From JACKDW01 sp964621785 (GTDB taxonomy: Bacteria > Myxococcota_A > Polyangia > Nannocystales > Nannocystaceae): a DNA stretch of 64,000 nucleotides. Each line of letters starts with the position of its first letter. The stretch's first letter is position 1. The translations under genes were made by a program, and so were the position numbers. Where the stretch lies: NCBI GenBank assembly GCA_964621785.1, contig CAZUPD010000015.1, forward strand, positions 25,491-89,490, read 5' to 3'. Below the pieces are notes generated by a model, which worked only from the letters and a program-made list of their open reading frames with translations, was not told the origin of the DNA and made no database searches. Below are positions 54,054 through 62,247 of this stretch, piece after piece.

Positions 54054-55061
54054 TTACAGCGGGCGTGGATGGGGCATCCCCGGGGGCAAACGCTCGACCA
54101 TCAAGGCCCCCTCGGGGGAGGTTGCATCGCCGATCACGAGTTTGCGATCGTCGGCCAAATGCTCATGGGCGAGGGCTTCGTCGAGCGCCAGCGGGTGCTC
54201 GAAGGCATGGACCGCGAGGACGGGGCCATCGAGCCGCTCGAGGACCGCCGCCCGCGAGTCCCACGGGGTTGCGACCAGGGCCGGCGCGACGTAGGCACGG
54301 TTCGGATCGCCGACGTCCAAGCGCTCGCCAGGGCAGAGTACCCGGATATCGGGGTGTTGGCGAAACGCAGTGTTGGCGGTCATAAATGCATCTGCGATGT
54401 CGTGCGGCAAGGGTCCGGCAAACGAGCGGTGGTCGTCAGCCGGCCCGACGGTGACACCGAGCCATAGGCGTCGGAGCCTCTGCAAGAGAGCTTCGACATC
54501 ACCGCAGACAAACACGCGTTTGACCGCCCGCGGATCGAGTCCCGTGCGCCGCAAACTGACGCGCGCGAGCAGGTAGGATGCGAGCTCGCGGTCTGCGTCG
54601 GCTTCGACAATTGCGATCCGTGTATGTGCAGGATGCACACCGACGACCGTTGGGCAGGCCGTCGCATCGGGCTCGATCACAAGGAGTTGAGGCGAAAATC
54701 TCTGGGTGAGTTGGTCTGCGACGGGAGCGAGTAGTTCGGCCACCGTCGGGTCGGCATCCGGGTCGAGATGTAGATGCACATGGTTTCCCGCCCGCAGAGC
54801 TCGCCAGACAACGGCCAATGATTCGAGCGGTTGTTTGCTGCGTTCTCGGACATGGACGGTGCCATCGGCTTGCGCGATATCTCGGTGGCGGAGTTGCTGG
54901 AACTGGCGCTGGGCCGATCCGATCACCCGTTCGCGGTCCCAGGCGACCATGCCGAACCGACGGCCGAGGCGCTCGGCGATTGCGTCCGAGCGGCAGGCGA
55001 GTGCAGCCAAAACGCTGGGCTCGAGCGTACGCACGAACTCCGTGAATCGGGCTGTCGGCAT
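54054..55061 (-). CDS. Divergent aldehyde-dehydrogenase-like protein lacking the active site
   Basis: 335 residues from the ATG at 55061. Several segments resemble the aldehyde dehydrogenase fold: W-R-A-L-R-A-G-N-H-V-H-L-H (compare the A-L-A-A-G-N-x-V-x-x-K NAD-binding stretch) and, near the end, L-D-G-P-V-L-A-V-H-A-F-E-H-P-L-A-L-D-E-A-L-A (compare F-G-P-V-x-P-V ... D-E-A-I). The Cys nucleophile segment and the general-base Glu are not visible, and the protein is about 150 residues short. Possibly a non-catalytic relative. It lies directly upstream of the DUF3626 gene. Assignment by motif resemblance only. Confidence 0.4.
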   Translation of the reverse strand: MPTARFTEFVRTLEPSVLAALACRSDAIAERLGRRFGMVAWDRERVIGSAQRQFQQLRHRDIAQADGTVHVRERSKQPLESLAVVWRALRAGNHVHLHLDPDADPTVAELLAPVADQLTQRFSPQLLVIEPDATACPTVVGVHPAHTRIAIVEADADRELASYLLARVSLRRTGLDPRAVKRVFVCGDVEALLQRLRRLWLGVTVGPADDHRSFAGPLPHDIADAFMTANTAFRQHPDIRVLCPGERLDVGDPNRAYVAPALVATPWDSRAAVLERLDGPVLAVHAFEHPLALDEALAHEHLADDRKLVIGDATSPEGALMVERLPPGMPHPRPL

Positions 55062-55398
55062 CGTTGCGATTGTGACATCTTCCCGAGCGACCGACTCCGA
55101 CACTCCGCGTCGATCCCGTTTTCGGGTGCACTCGCCGGTTCCGGTTTCGGCTTGCAACTGCACGCAACCGTTCAACCTGGCTCGCGCGCCCATGCATTTT
55201 CCCGTTGCCTCCGTCGCACCTGGGTCGGCGACGTGTTCGGGTCGACGCACGCCGGCATTCACCTCGCGTTTCCTTCCTTCGATCCGCCGGGATCAGGCGA
55301 GTCAAAATCTGAATCGGTCCCGTCGATGTGCGAGGAGCGAGTGTTTGGGTTGGAGAGAGCGGCGACGACCCGATACCGTCGCCGAAGACTCCTATCGC
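55062..55398. other. Intergenic region
   Basis: About 337 bases between two minus-strand genes. It holds a one-mismatch copy of the iterated palindrome with an extra half-site (TTGCAACTGCACGCAA, 55152-55167). No gene, terminator or sigma-54 box was recognised. Confidence 0.45.
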
Positions 55399-56334
55399 CT
55401 ACGAGGCCGGTGTGGTGCCGAAGTCCGGCGGGATGACGGCGACCGAGCAGCTCGCTGCGGCCGCGAGTTCACTTGCGACACTGCCGACAAACACGCGGGT
55501 CAGCGGCCCCGATTTGCGCGAGCCACAGACGATGAGCGGTGACTTGCGTTTGTTGGCGATGTTGTCGACCTGCGCCACGACATCGCCGACCTCGACGATT
55601 CGCTCATCCGCGGCGATGTGATGGGTCTTGAGCCACTGGTCGATCTGGGTTTCGCCCTCGGACCGCATCTGGTCACGGATGCCAGCAAAAGGTTGTATCA
55701 TCACATCTTGTACCCACACCTGTGGCATCGAAACGACGTGGACGACACAGAGCTTGCGGCCGAGGCGAGTGGCGAGCTGGGCGGCAAACCTGCAGGATGC
55801 CACCGAATCGTCGCTACAGTCGGCCGCCACCACGATGGGCCCGTCGCCCACCGCATCGATGGTGAGGTCGGGCGGGGTGACAATCACGGGCCCGGGGAGT
55901 CGGCGCAACAGTCGACGGGCAACCCGGCCGAGGCGGATCAGACGATCTTTGCCCGACGGGGCCCGGCGTCCGACGATCAGACCGGACCCGGGGTGTTCGT
56001 GGACGAGGTTGCACAGACCGGTCTCGGCAGTGGTTTCGTGGGTGACCTGGATGCGGCTAAACGCCGAGCGGGTATCGGTGCGGTCGAGTTGGGTCGCCAC
56101 GGCTTCGCGTGAGGCCGCTGCCAAAGCCGCAGGCTCGACGAGGTCGCTCCATTGGTGTTCGGCACCCCACAGGTCCCGGCTGCGGAAAATGTACTCCCAG
56201 CTGTTGCCCTCGATGACGTGGGCGGCGGCAATCCGGTCCCCTCCGTCCGCTGCGGTCGCTTGTACGAGCCAGGAAGCAAAGTAAACGGGTCCGTCACAAC
56301 CCGCGCGAAGGTCCAAACCGACTGTCCAAAACAT
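55399..56334 (-). CDS. Universal stress protein, two Usp domains (sigma-54 controlled)
   Basis: About 311 residues from the ATG at 56334 (M-F-W-T-V-G-L-D-L-R). Two tandem Usp folds. The first (1-150) has a partial nucleotide motif (I-V-G-R-R-A-P-S-G-K). The second (about 160-300) keeps V-V-A-A-D-C-S-D-D-S and the full G-S-R-K-S-G-x9-G-S ATP-binding motif (V-C-G-S-R-K-S-G ... F-V-G-S-V-A-S-E). Tandem Usps act in survival under oxygen or energy limitation. A -24/-12 promoter ends 16 bases upstream with paired activator sites behind it. The histidine kinase gene is upstream on the same strand. Confidence 0.85.
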   Translation of the reverse strand: MFWTVGLDLRAGCDGPVYFASWLVQATAADGGDRIAAAHVIEGNSWEYIFRSRDLWGAEHQWSDLVEPAALAAASREAVATQLDRTDTRSAFSRIQVTHETTAETGLCNLVHEHPGSGLIVGRRAPSGKDRLIRLGRVARRLLRRLPGPVIVTPPDLTIDAVGDGPIVVAADCSDDSVASCRFAAQLATRLGRKLCVVHVVSMPQVWVQDVMIQPFAGIRDQMRSEGETQIDQWLKTHHIAADERIVEVGDVVAQVDNIANKRKSPLIVCGSRKSGPLTRVFVGSVASELAAAASCSVAVIPPDFGTTPAS

Positions 56335-56349
56335 GGTGCTCGAGCACAA

Positions 56350-56366
56350 AGCAATTATTGGACCAA
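56350..56366 (-). promoter_or_regulatory. Sigma-54 promoter of the Usp gene (candidate)
   Basis: Minus-strand TTGGTCCAATAATTGCT. The -12 TTGC is perfect and the GG/GC spacing is 10, but the -24 box is TTGGTCC instead of TTGGCAC. The transcript would start about 5 bases before the ATG. Confidence 0.6.
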
Positions 56367-56414
56367 AGATCAAGTTCAGATGAGTGGGTGGGTACTCGAT
56401 CATTGGTGCTGGAT

Positions 56415-56448
56415 CGGGGAATGATTCGCGTAGTCGGGAAAAACCCTC
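56415..56448. promoter_or_regulatory. Paired upstream activator sites (candidate)
   Basis: GGGGAATGATTCGCG and, about 20 bp further upstream of the promoter, TCGGGAAAAACCC; 50-85 bp upstream of the -24 box of the Usp promoter. They are weaker matches to GGTAAAATTTCCC than the sites at 59.9 and 63.6 kb. Confidence 0.45.
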
Positions 56449-56586
56449 AGTTCGGCTATGAAATGGCAGATGGGAAAAGTAGCGCTCTTCACGCGTTTTT
56501 GGGGCTCGGAAGAGGTTCGCAGACCAAGCCCTGGTGTGAACCAGGCGAATCCGAGCCGCCATCGACCTCGACCTCGGTTGTGCGAG

Positions 56587-58392
56587 CTACGAGCTTTGCG
56601 GATGGAGGGAGCGCCGTTGTCGGGGGAGTTCGACCTCGACGACGGTCCCGTTTGCATCGCTGTGGGCGACGCGGATCTCTCCGCCGTGGGCGAGGGCGAT
56701 CCGACGGGCTTGGGCGAGGCCGAGGCCGACACCTTGGTTTTTCGTGGTGAAAAACGGATCGAAGATCCGGGCCTGGACGTCGGGCGAAAGTCCGGGCCCG
56801 TGATCGCAGACCTTGATTGTGCATACATGGAGTGCAGTCGTGATCGAGACTGCGACCGGTCCGCGCTCACCGCGGTTGACCCGACACGCGTTGTCGAGCA
56901 CGTGGGAAAACATCTCGGTGAGGAGGTTCATATCGCCGTCGATGGTACAGTCCCCGTGCTCTTCGCAGGTGATCGGGGCCGTGCGATCTTGTTGCCGCAG
57001 GCGACTTGCGACCTGTCCGATAAGACCGGCGAGGTTGACCTGCATCGGATGTTGGATCAGCACCGGTCGGGCGTAGCGCGACAGACCGTTGACGAGTTCG
57101 TTGAGCTGCTGCAGGCGGGCTTGGATCTCCCCCAGGATCATGCGTTCGGAAGACGTTTCCGGCAGCCGGTCGGCGATGATATGCAACGCCCCGCCGATCC
57201 CGGCGAGTGGGTTTTTGACCTCGTGGGCGACCACAGCCGCCATCTCCCCGAGTTTGGCCAACTGCGACGTATTGCGCAGTTGCAGGGCGGCTTCGCGTAA
57301 ATCACTTGTATCCTCAAACATGTGAATGAGGCTTGCGGGTTGGGTTTCCGACTGGGGCATCCGCCAGGTGGTGACTCGCGCCCACTGCAGTCGGCCGCCC
57401 GGGAGGCTCAGCTGACGTTCCTCGGCCACACTCTCGCGCCGCCCGGATGACACGTGGGCCATCGCCTCGCGCGGGTCGTCGTCGGTCGCCGAAAACGCGG
57501 TGACATTGCAACCGACGACCTGGCTTTCGGGACGGTCGAGTAGTTTGAGCAGGGCCTTGTTGGTTTCGAGGATCTGACCGGAGTCGTCGGTCAGGGCCAC
57601 GCCGACCGGAGATTCGTCGAACCACCGGTAGGTCCGTGCAGGTCCTCGAAGCGGCAATGGGGTGGCCTCCGGATCGCTCACCGTGTTGCGGATCGCCAAA
57701 AACCGAGAGGGTCGACCATCGTCCCCCATAAACGGGACGATCGTTGTGTAGACCCAGTGATAGGTTCCGGACTTCGCCCGATTGCGGATCGTGCCGCTCC
57801 ACACCTCGCCCGCGAGGATCGTCTCCCACAGCTGTTTCATGAAGGATTTGGGGTGATACCCCGAGTTGACGATCCGGTGGTTTTTGCCGAGCAACTCGTC
57901 GCGGCGGTAGCCCGTGGTTTGGCAAAACAGGTCGTTGACCTGGATGATCCGGCCCTCGCGGTCGGTCATCGACAGGATACTCGAGCGGTCGAGGGCGTGC
58001 TTGTAGTCGGCGATTTCGGCCAGGGTTCGGGCGAGTCCGTCGTGGTGACGGAAAAATGCAGATACATCCGTCAGGCTGATGACGACGCCATTTTCGTTGC
58101 CGACCACCGCCGGGTCGTGACAGATCCGGACCAGTAGCGAACGGTCGCGGTCGAGGCTGACGCGTTTTTCGGTTGCCGCGAGGCCCGCGCGCACGGACTG
58201 GGCATCTGCGGTGACACTGGGGTACAGCGCACCTGACTTTTCAATCGCCTGCAGCGATGTACCCCGGGTGAGGAGCTCCGGCCCCAACAACTCGCGAGCA
58301 CGAGCGGTTGACTCGACCAACACAAGTTCGGTGTTGAATCGCAGGGCGATGAGGCCAGCGGCATCGGCGAGGTTCTGGCGAACGAGGTCCAC
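56587..58392 (-). CDS. PAS-domain sensor histidine kinase (NtrB-like)
   Basis: 601 residues, soluble. Three PAS-type sensor segments (about 15-110, 125-245 with the canonical G-R-I-I-Q-V-N-D-L-F-C-Q-T-T-G-Y and N-R-A-K-S-G-T-Y-H-W-V, and 255-365). Then HisKA with A-A-V-V-A-H-E-V-K-N-P-L (phosphorylated His) and an HATPase domain with N-box D-N-A-C-R-V-N, D-H-G-P-G-L and F-T-T-K-N-Q-G-V-G-L-G-L-A. It is the natural partner of the NtrC-type regulator whose gene lies 30 bp upstream in the same operon. No haem ligand pattern is seen in its PAS domains. Confidence 0.9.
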   Translation of the reverse strand: MDLVRQNLADAAGLIALRFNTELVLVESTARARELLGPELLTRGTSLQAIEKSGALYPSVTADAQSVRAGLAATEKRVSLDRDRSLLVRICHDPAVVGNENGVVISLTDVSAFFRHHDGLARTLAEIADYKHALDRSSILSMTDREGRIIQVNDLFCQTTGYRRDELLGKNHRIVNSGYHPKSFMKQLWETILAGEVWSGTIRNRAKSGTYHWVYTTIVPFMGDDGRPSRFLAIRNTVSDPEATPLPLRGPARTYRWFDESPVGVALTDDSGQILETNKALLKLLDRPESQVVGCNVTAFSATDDDPREAMAHVSSGRRESVAEERQLSLPGGRLQWARVTTWRMPQSETQPASLIHMFEDTSDLREAALQLRNTSQLAKLGEMAAVVAHEVKNPLAGIGGALHIIADRLPETSSERMILGEIQARLQQLNELVNGLSRYARPVLIQHPMQVNLAGLIGQVASRLRQQDRTAPITCEEHGDCTIDGDMNLLTEMFSHVLDNACRVNRGERGPVAVSITTALHVCTIKVCDHGPGLSPDVQARIFDPFFTTKNQGVGLGLAQARRIALAHGGEIRVAHSDANGTVVEVELPRQRRSLHPQSS

Positions 58393-58422
58393 GGGGATTC
58401 AGAGTATGTGTAGGGTCAATGA

Positions 58423-59796
58423 TTAGCCAGCCTGTCGGCGGCGACTCAATCCAAATTTTTCGATCCGGTAGCGGATCTGGTCCCGGTTCATGCCCAGCAA
58501 CGCGGCCGCCCGGGTCTGGTTGCCGTCGGAGCGTTCGAGGGCTTGTTCGACGAGGTTTTGTTCGAGGACGCGAAAATCGAGACCCTCTGCCGGGAGGCGA
58601 AAGACCGCATCCGAACGCTGGGCGCCACGCAAAAAGTCGAAGTCTGCGGTGCTGAGAATCTCGCTGTCGGTGAGCAGGACGGCACGCTCGAGCACGTTGC
58701 GAAGCTCGCGGACATTGCCGGGCCAGGGGTGGTGGCGCAACATCAACACGCCATCGCGATCGATGCCGCGGACGGTCTTGCCAAACTCCTTGCAAAAGTG
58801 CTGCAGGAAAAATGCGGACAGGCGCTCGACATCCCCCTCGCGCTCGCGCAGGGGCGGCATCTCGACGGTAAGGACGGCGAGACGGTAGTAAAGATCTTCG
58901 CGGAAGGTGCCCTTTCGGACAGCTTCGCGCAGGTCGACGTTGGTCGCCGCGATCACCCGGACGTCGGCACGGATATCGACCGAGCCCCCGACGCGGCGAA
59001 ACGACTTCGACTCGAGTACCCGCAGGAGCTTGGCCTGGAGCGACGGAGTCATCTCACCGATTTCGTCGAGGAAGATGGTGCCGCCGATCGCATGCTCAAA
59101 CAGACCCTGCTTGCGCGTCTTGGCGTCGGTAAAGGCTCCGCGTTCGTGGCCAAACAACTCGCTCTCCAACAGATTTTCGGGGAGGGCCGAGCAGGTGATG
59201 TTTAAAAAAGGTCCATCCCGGCGCGACGAGGCTGCGTGCACGGCCCGGGCGGCGAGGTCCTTGCCCGTGCCACTTTCGCCGGTGATCAAAACGGTGGAGC
59301 CGGGACTTTGGGCGATGCGCTGGAGCAGGGTCTTGAGTTGGCGCATCGCCGGGGAATCGCCGACAATGCCCGCCAGTGACGGGGCTTCTCCGCGGGCGGC
59401 TCGCAGGGCCCGAACCTCGCGGCGCAGGCGATTGGTCTCGAGGGCATTTTTGACGGTGAGAGCAACTTCGTCGAGATTGAACGGTTTGCCCGCGTAGTGA
59501 AACGCCCCTGCCTGCATCGTCTGCACAGCGTGTTCAACGCTGCCGTGGGCGGTCAGCATCACCACTGGCACATCCGGATCTTCGGCGCGCATTCGCTGGA
59601 GTACCTCGAGTCCGTCGAGGCCCGGCATGCGATAGTCGAGCAGGACCGTATCGACTCCCTTGGAGAAACACTCGAGCGCTTCGTTGCCGTCGGCAGCTTC
59701 CACGACTTCGTAGCCTTCAGCCTCCAACCGCTGGCGTAGCGACCAACGGATCAGGTGCTCATCATCGACGACTAGGATTGTTGCTGTGCTCACCAT
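58423..59796 (-). CDS. NtrC-family sigma-54-dependent response regulator
   Basis: 457 residues from the ATG at 59796, preceded by GAGGGAG. The receiver domain has phospho-acceptor Asp54 (V-L-L-D-Y-R-M-P-G) and Lys104. The AAA+ domain has Walker A G-E-S-G-T-G-K-D (173-180), the sigma-54-contacting loop reading G-A-F-T-D-A (220-225) instead of G-A-F-T-G-A, and Walker B T-I-F-L-D-E-I-G-E. The Fis-type helix-turn-helix is at about 415-455 (N-Q-T-R-A-A-A-L-L-G-M-N-R-D-Q-I-R-Y-R). It activates sigma-54 RNA polymerase; the seven -24/-12 promoters in this window are its natural targets, including its own. Confidence 0.93.
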   Translation of the reverse strand: MVSTATILVVDDEHLIRWSLRQRLEAEGYEVVEAADGNEALECFSKGVDTVLLDYRMPGLDGLEVLQRMRAEDPDVPVVMLTAHGSVEHAVQTMQAGAFHYAGKPFNLDEVALTVKNALETNRLRREVRALRAARGEAPSLAGIVGDSPAMRQLKTLLQRIAQSPGSTVLITGESGTGKDLAARAVHAASSRRDGPFLNITCSALPENLLESELFGHERGAFTDAKTRKQGLFEHAIGGTIFLDEIGEMTPSLQAKLLRVLESKSFRRVGGSVDIRADVRVIAATNVDLREAVRKGTFREDLYYRLAVLTVEMPPLREREGDVERLSAFFLQHFCKEFGKTVRGIDRDGVLMLRHHPWPGNVRELRNVLERAVLLTDSEILSTADFDFLRGAQRSDAVFRLPAEGLDFRVLEQNLVEQALERSDGNQTRAAALLGMNRDQIRYRIEKFGLSRRRQAG

Positions 59797-59821
59797 ATTC
59801 TCCCTCGCTCTCTCACAGGAG

Positions 59822-59838
59822 TGCATCTTTGGTGCCAA
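59822..59838 (-). promoter_or_regulatory. Sigma-54 promoter of the NtrC-type regulator operon
   Basis: Minus-strand TTGGCACCAAAGATGCA. Perfect TTGGCAC -24 box, GG/GC spacing 10, -12 box ATGC instead of TTGC. Start expected near 59811, giving a short leader that contains the GAGGGAG ribosome site. Confidence 0.7.
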
Positions 59839-59899
59839 GTCAGGTGGGCAAAATGCCTCACCTCGTAGACAATTGGAACACAAAACGGTACGGAAGTGA

Positions 59900-59931
59900 G
59901 TAAAATTTCCCCATGGTTGGTAAAATTTCCC
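59900..59931. promoter_or_regulatory. Paired GTAAAATTTCCC sites (candidate enhancer)
   Basis: Two exact copies of GTAAAATTTCCC (59900-59911 and 59920-59931), 20 bp apart, in the divergent region between the regulator and the hybrid kinase. They lie 64-96 bp upstream of the regulator's -24 box. Confidence 0.7.
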
Positions 59932-59967
59932 TTCTGGAGGATGGCAGTGGCGTCGTAGGATACCGCG

Positions 59968-61443
59968 GTGAAAAGCGGCGAGATGCACAAGCGCGAAGCA
60001 CGGCTACGCGCGATTGTGGATTCGGCGGTCGACGGGATTGTTTCGATCGACGAGGCGGGTCTGATCGAAACCGCCAATCCCGCGGCCGAGCGTATGTTCG
60101 GTTATGGCAGCGGTGCGTTGGTGGGCTGCAGTGTCACCGTGTTGATGACCGAGCCGGATGCCAGTCGACATGATCGCTACGTCCGTGCCTATCGCCAGGG
60201 AGGGCCTGCGAAGATCATCGGCAGCGGGCGCGAGGTCGTTGGCAAACGCAAGGACGGGACGACGTTTCCCCTGCATCTCTCGGTCGGCGAGGCAAAGTTT
60301 CCGGGCGGATGTTTGTTCACCGGGATCCTCCGCGACCTCTCCCGGGTCAAGCAACTCGAGCGCGAGTTTTTGCAGGCTCAAAAAATGGAAGTTGTCGGTC
60401 GGTTGGCCAGTGGAATTGCTCATGATTTCAACAACTTACTGATGGGGGTGACGGGCTGTGCCGACATGGCACTCGAGCATCTTGCACCCGACCATCCGGC
60501 GCACCACTACATCGATGAGTTGCGGCGGGCCTCGAGCCGCGGCGGTGCCCTGGTTCGCCGGTTGTTGAGTTTTAGTCGGCGACCCCACGACGAAAAAGAA
60601 GTCACTGACCTCGCCGACCTCGTGCGCGAGCTCGGCCCGATGCTCGAGCGTCTCCTTGGGGAGGACATTGAGCTCAGGCGCGACATTCCCGACACTCCGC
60701 TGTGGATCCGCTGCGAAGAGGGCCAGGCCGAGCAGGTGTTGATGAACCTGGTTGTCAACGCCCGTCACGCGATGAAACACGGTGGACATCTCGATCTCGA
60801 AGTTCACGTCCATGAGCACAGTGCCGCGTTGGTCGTCCGCGACACCGGATGCGGCATGGACGAACAGACCCAGCGCCGTGTGTTTGAGCCGTTTTTTACG
60901 ACCCGTGGTGACGGGGAAGGGACCGGCCTCGGACTGTCGACGGTCGCCGACATCGTCGAGCGGGTCGGTGCGACGATCGAGTTGGAAAGTCGCCTGGGCG
61001 AAGGGACATGTTTTAAGATTTGCTTTGCCCGGGCCCCGGCAGCGGTCCCGGAGGTCGAGGCTTTGCAGCCGCAACCACTGCAGCTTGCAACCACTGTGTT
61101 GGTGGTCGAAGACGACAATCTCGTGCGCCTGACACTGCGCCACTACCTCGAAAAAAACGGCTTTGACGTGTGCGAGGCCAGCGATGCCGAGACGGCGCTG
61201 CAACATTTGAACGCACCTGAGAGCCCGATCTCGGTCCTGCTCACCGACATGGTTTTGCCGGGGATGAGCGGCACCGAATTGGTCAAACATGTACCTTCGG
61301 ATGGCCTCGCAGTCGTGTTTATGTCGGCCTATGACCCCGAGCATCTGCGCCAAGAAGGCAAGATCGGGGAAACCGATATCGCCATCAACAAACCGTTTGG
61401 TGAGGCAGAGCTGCTACGTGCCATCGAGCAGGCGCGGGCCTAG
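59968..61443 (+). CDS. Hybrid histidine kinase with FixL-like haem PAS domain
   Basis: 491 residues from a GTG at 59968; the ATG at 59983 is possible. The PAS domain (about 10-130) is close to the oxygen sensor FixL: R-H-D-R-Y-V-R-A-Y keeps the haem-ligand His (His68), and K-I-I-G-S-G-R keeps the distal Ile (83) and the oxygen-sensing Arg (88), followed by G-K-R-K-D-G-T-T-F-P-L. HisKA/HATPase follow (G-I-A-H-D-F-N-N-L-L; G-T-G-L-G-L-S-T-V), then a C-terminal receiver with V-V-E-D-D-N and T-D-M-V-L-P-G-M. No membrane segment. It is likely the oxygen input to the neighbouring NtrC-type regulator; that link is inferred from position. Confidence 0.85.
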   Translation: MKSGEMHKREARLRAIVDSAVDGIVSIDEAGLIETANPAAERMFGYGSGALVGCSVTVLMTEPDASRHDRYVRAYRQGGPAKIIGSGREVVGKRKDGTTFPLHLSVGEAKFPGGCLFTGILRDLSRVKQLEREFLQAQKMEVVGRLASGIAHDFNNLLMGVTGCADMALEHLAPDHPAHHYIDELRRASSRGGALVRRLLSFSRRPHDEKEVTDLADLVRELGPMLERLLGEDIELRRDIPDTPLWIRCEEGQAEQVLMNLVVNARHAMKHGGHLDLEVHVHEHSAALVVRDTGCGMDEQTQRRVFEPFFTTRGDGEGTGLGLSTVADIVERVGATIELESRLGEGTCFKICFARAPAAVPEVEALQPQPLQLATTVLVVEDDNLVRLTLRHYLEKNGFDVCEASDAETALQHLNAPESPISVLLTDMVLPGMSGTELVKHVPSDGLAVVFMSAYDPEHLRQEGKIGETDIAINKPFGEAELLRAIEQARA

Positions 61444-61579
61444 CTAGCAGCCCGGGATTTTCCCGAAGCTGGGCCCCGCGAATCCTGTGGTCGTCCGATT
61501 ACGACTGCAATTCGCGGAACCCAACGTCGTCAGGCTCGAACGGTTCGACATGTAGATGCATGGATTGTGCAACTGGTTT

Positions 61580-61723
61580 CTAGTGTTGTTCGGCCAACAG
61601 TCGCATGCGGATGAGGAAAAACGCAGCGACGATGTGGGCGACGAAGAACAGCCACAGACCTGCGTAGGTTGCCAGTGTGCTCCATTCGATGTGCCAGGGT
61701 GAGGTTGCGATCAGCGTGTCCAT
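61580..61723 (-). CDS. 47-residue single-span membrane protein (sigma-54 controlled)
   Basis: Short gene with AAGGAG 7 bases before the ATG and a near-consensus sigma-54 promoter at 61759-61775, which together make it credible. The protein has a polar N-terminus, one hydrophobic helix (about residues 17-38: T-L-A-T-Y-A-G-L-W-L-F-F-V-A-H-I-V-A-A-F-F-L) and a basic C-terminus (R-M-R-L-L-A-E-Q-H), so it is probably an inner-membrane peptide with the C-terminus inside. No known family. It could be a small subunit of a respiratory or stress membrane complex. Confidence 0.75.
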   Translation of the reverse strand: MDTLIATSPWHIEWSTLATYAGLWLFFVAHIVAAFFLIRMRLLAEQH

Positions 61724-61758
61724 CGTGTGCTCCTTTGTTGGTTCCTGCCCGATGAGAC

Positions 61759-61775
61759 TGCAACTCCAATGCCAG
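61759..61775 (-). promoter_or_regulatory. Sigma-54 promoter of the 47-aa membrane gene
   Basis: Minus-strand CTGGCATTGGAGTTGCA. -24 CTGGCAT and perfect -12 TTGCA, GG/GC spacing 10. Start expected near 61748, giving a 25-base leader with AAGGAG. Confidence 0.8.
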
Positions 61776-61874
61776 TTTGATCCGTCGTCGCGGTTTGCCC
61801 ATGAATGAAGTGTGAACAAAGAGTTTGCCCGCGACTCCCACATTCGAGCGTTCTAAAATGGGCCTCCAACTCGC

Positions 61875-61907
61875 GGGATATTTCGCAGCGGCGAGGACTT
61901 TTCCCCC
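61875..61907. promoter_or_regulatory. Paired upstream activator sites (weak candidate)
   Basis: GGGATATTTCGC (61875-61886) and ACTTTTCCCCC (61897-61907), about 22 bp apart and 100-135 bp upstream of the sigma-54 promoter of the 47-aa gene. Partial matches to GGTAAAATTTCCC. Confidence 0.4.
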
Positions 61908-62187
61908 AAGCCTACATGCGCGCCAAAATAAATATCTTCGAAAATTCGTGGCTTATCACGCGGGAGCCCTTGCAAGGTTTTTGCATAAACCTTGGGCATG
62001 CCGACGCCTGACACTGTAACCATCGTCGTGGTCAACACAACCTTTATGGCCACCTTGTTCACGTTTTTGTACAGCTATCTATCCGGTGGTGGAAGCCGGT
62101 AGTCGGTCCAAACACAATTCAGTCCCGTCAGACAACCTGTGAACTTTCTCGGTGGTCGAGAAGGTCCGCGGGTTGTCGTTTTTAATC

Positions 62188-62199
62188 TTGTACATGCAA
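62188..62199. repeat. Exact TTGYANNTRCAA palindrome, intergenic
   Basis: TTGTACATGCAA, next to the probable terminator of the CBS gene. Confidence 0.85.
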
Positions 62200-62227
62200 A
62201 AAGGTGACCCCTGGACGAGGCCACCTG
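62198..62227 (-). terminator. Probable rho-independent terminator of CBS gene
   Basis: On the minus strand AGGTG (complement of 62222-62226) pairs with CACCT (complement of 62202-62206), followed by T residues. The stem is short and interrupted. Confidence 0.45.
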
Positions 62228-62247
62228 TGTCGACCGACGGTGTCGGT

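Larger units (their letters stand above)
61776..62247. other. Intergenic region upstream of the 47-aa gene
   Basis: No gene recognised in about 470 bases. It contains the candidate activator pair at 61875-61907, an exact iterated palindrome at 62188-62199 and a probable terminator of the downstream CBS gene. Confidence 0.5.

Noticed and set aside
54706..55542. Long plus-strand open frame opposite the ALDH-like gene
   Set aside because: Arg/Ser-rich translation with no motif; it lies antisense to a better gene and reflects GC-rich frame shadowing.
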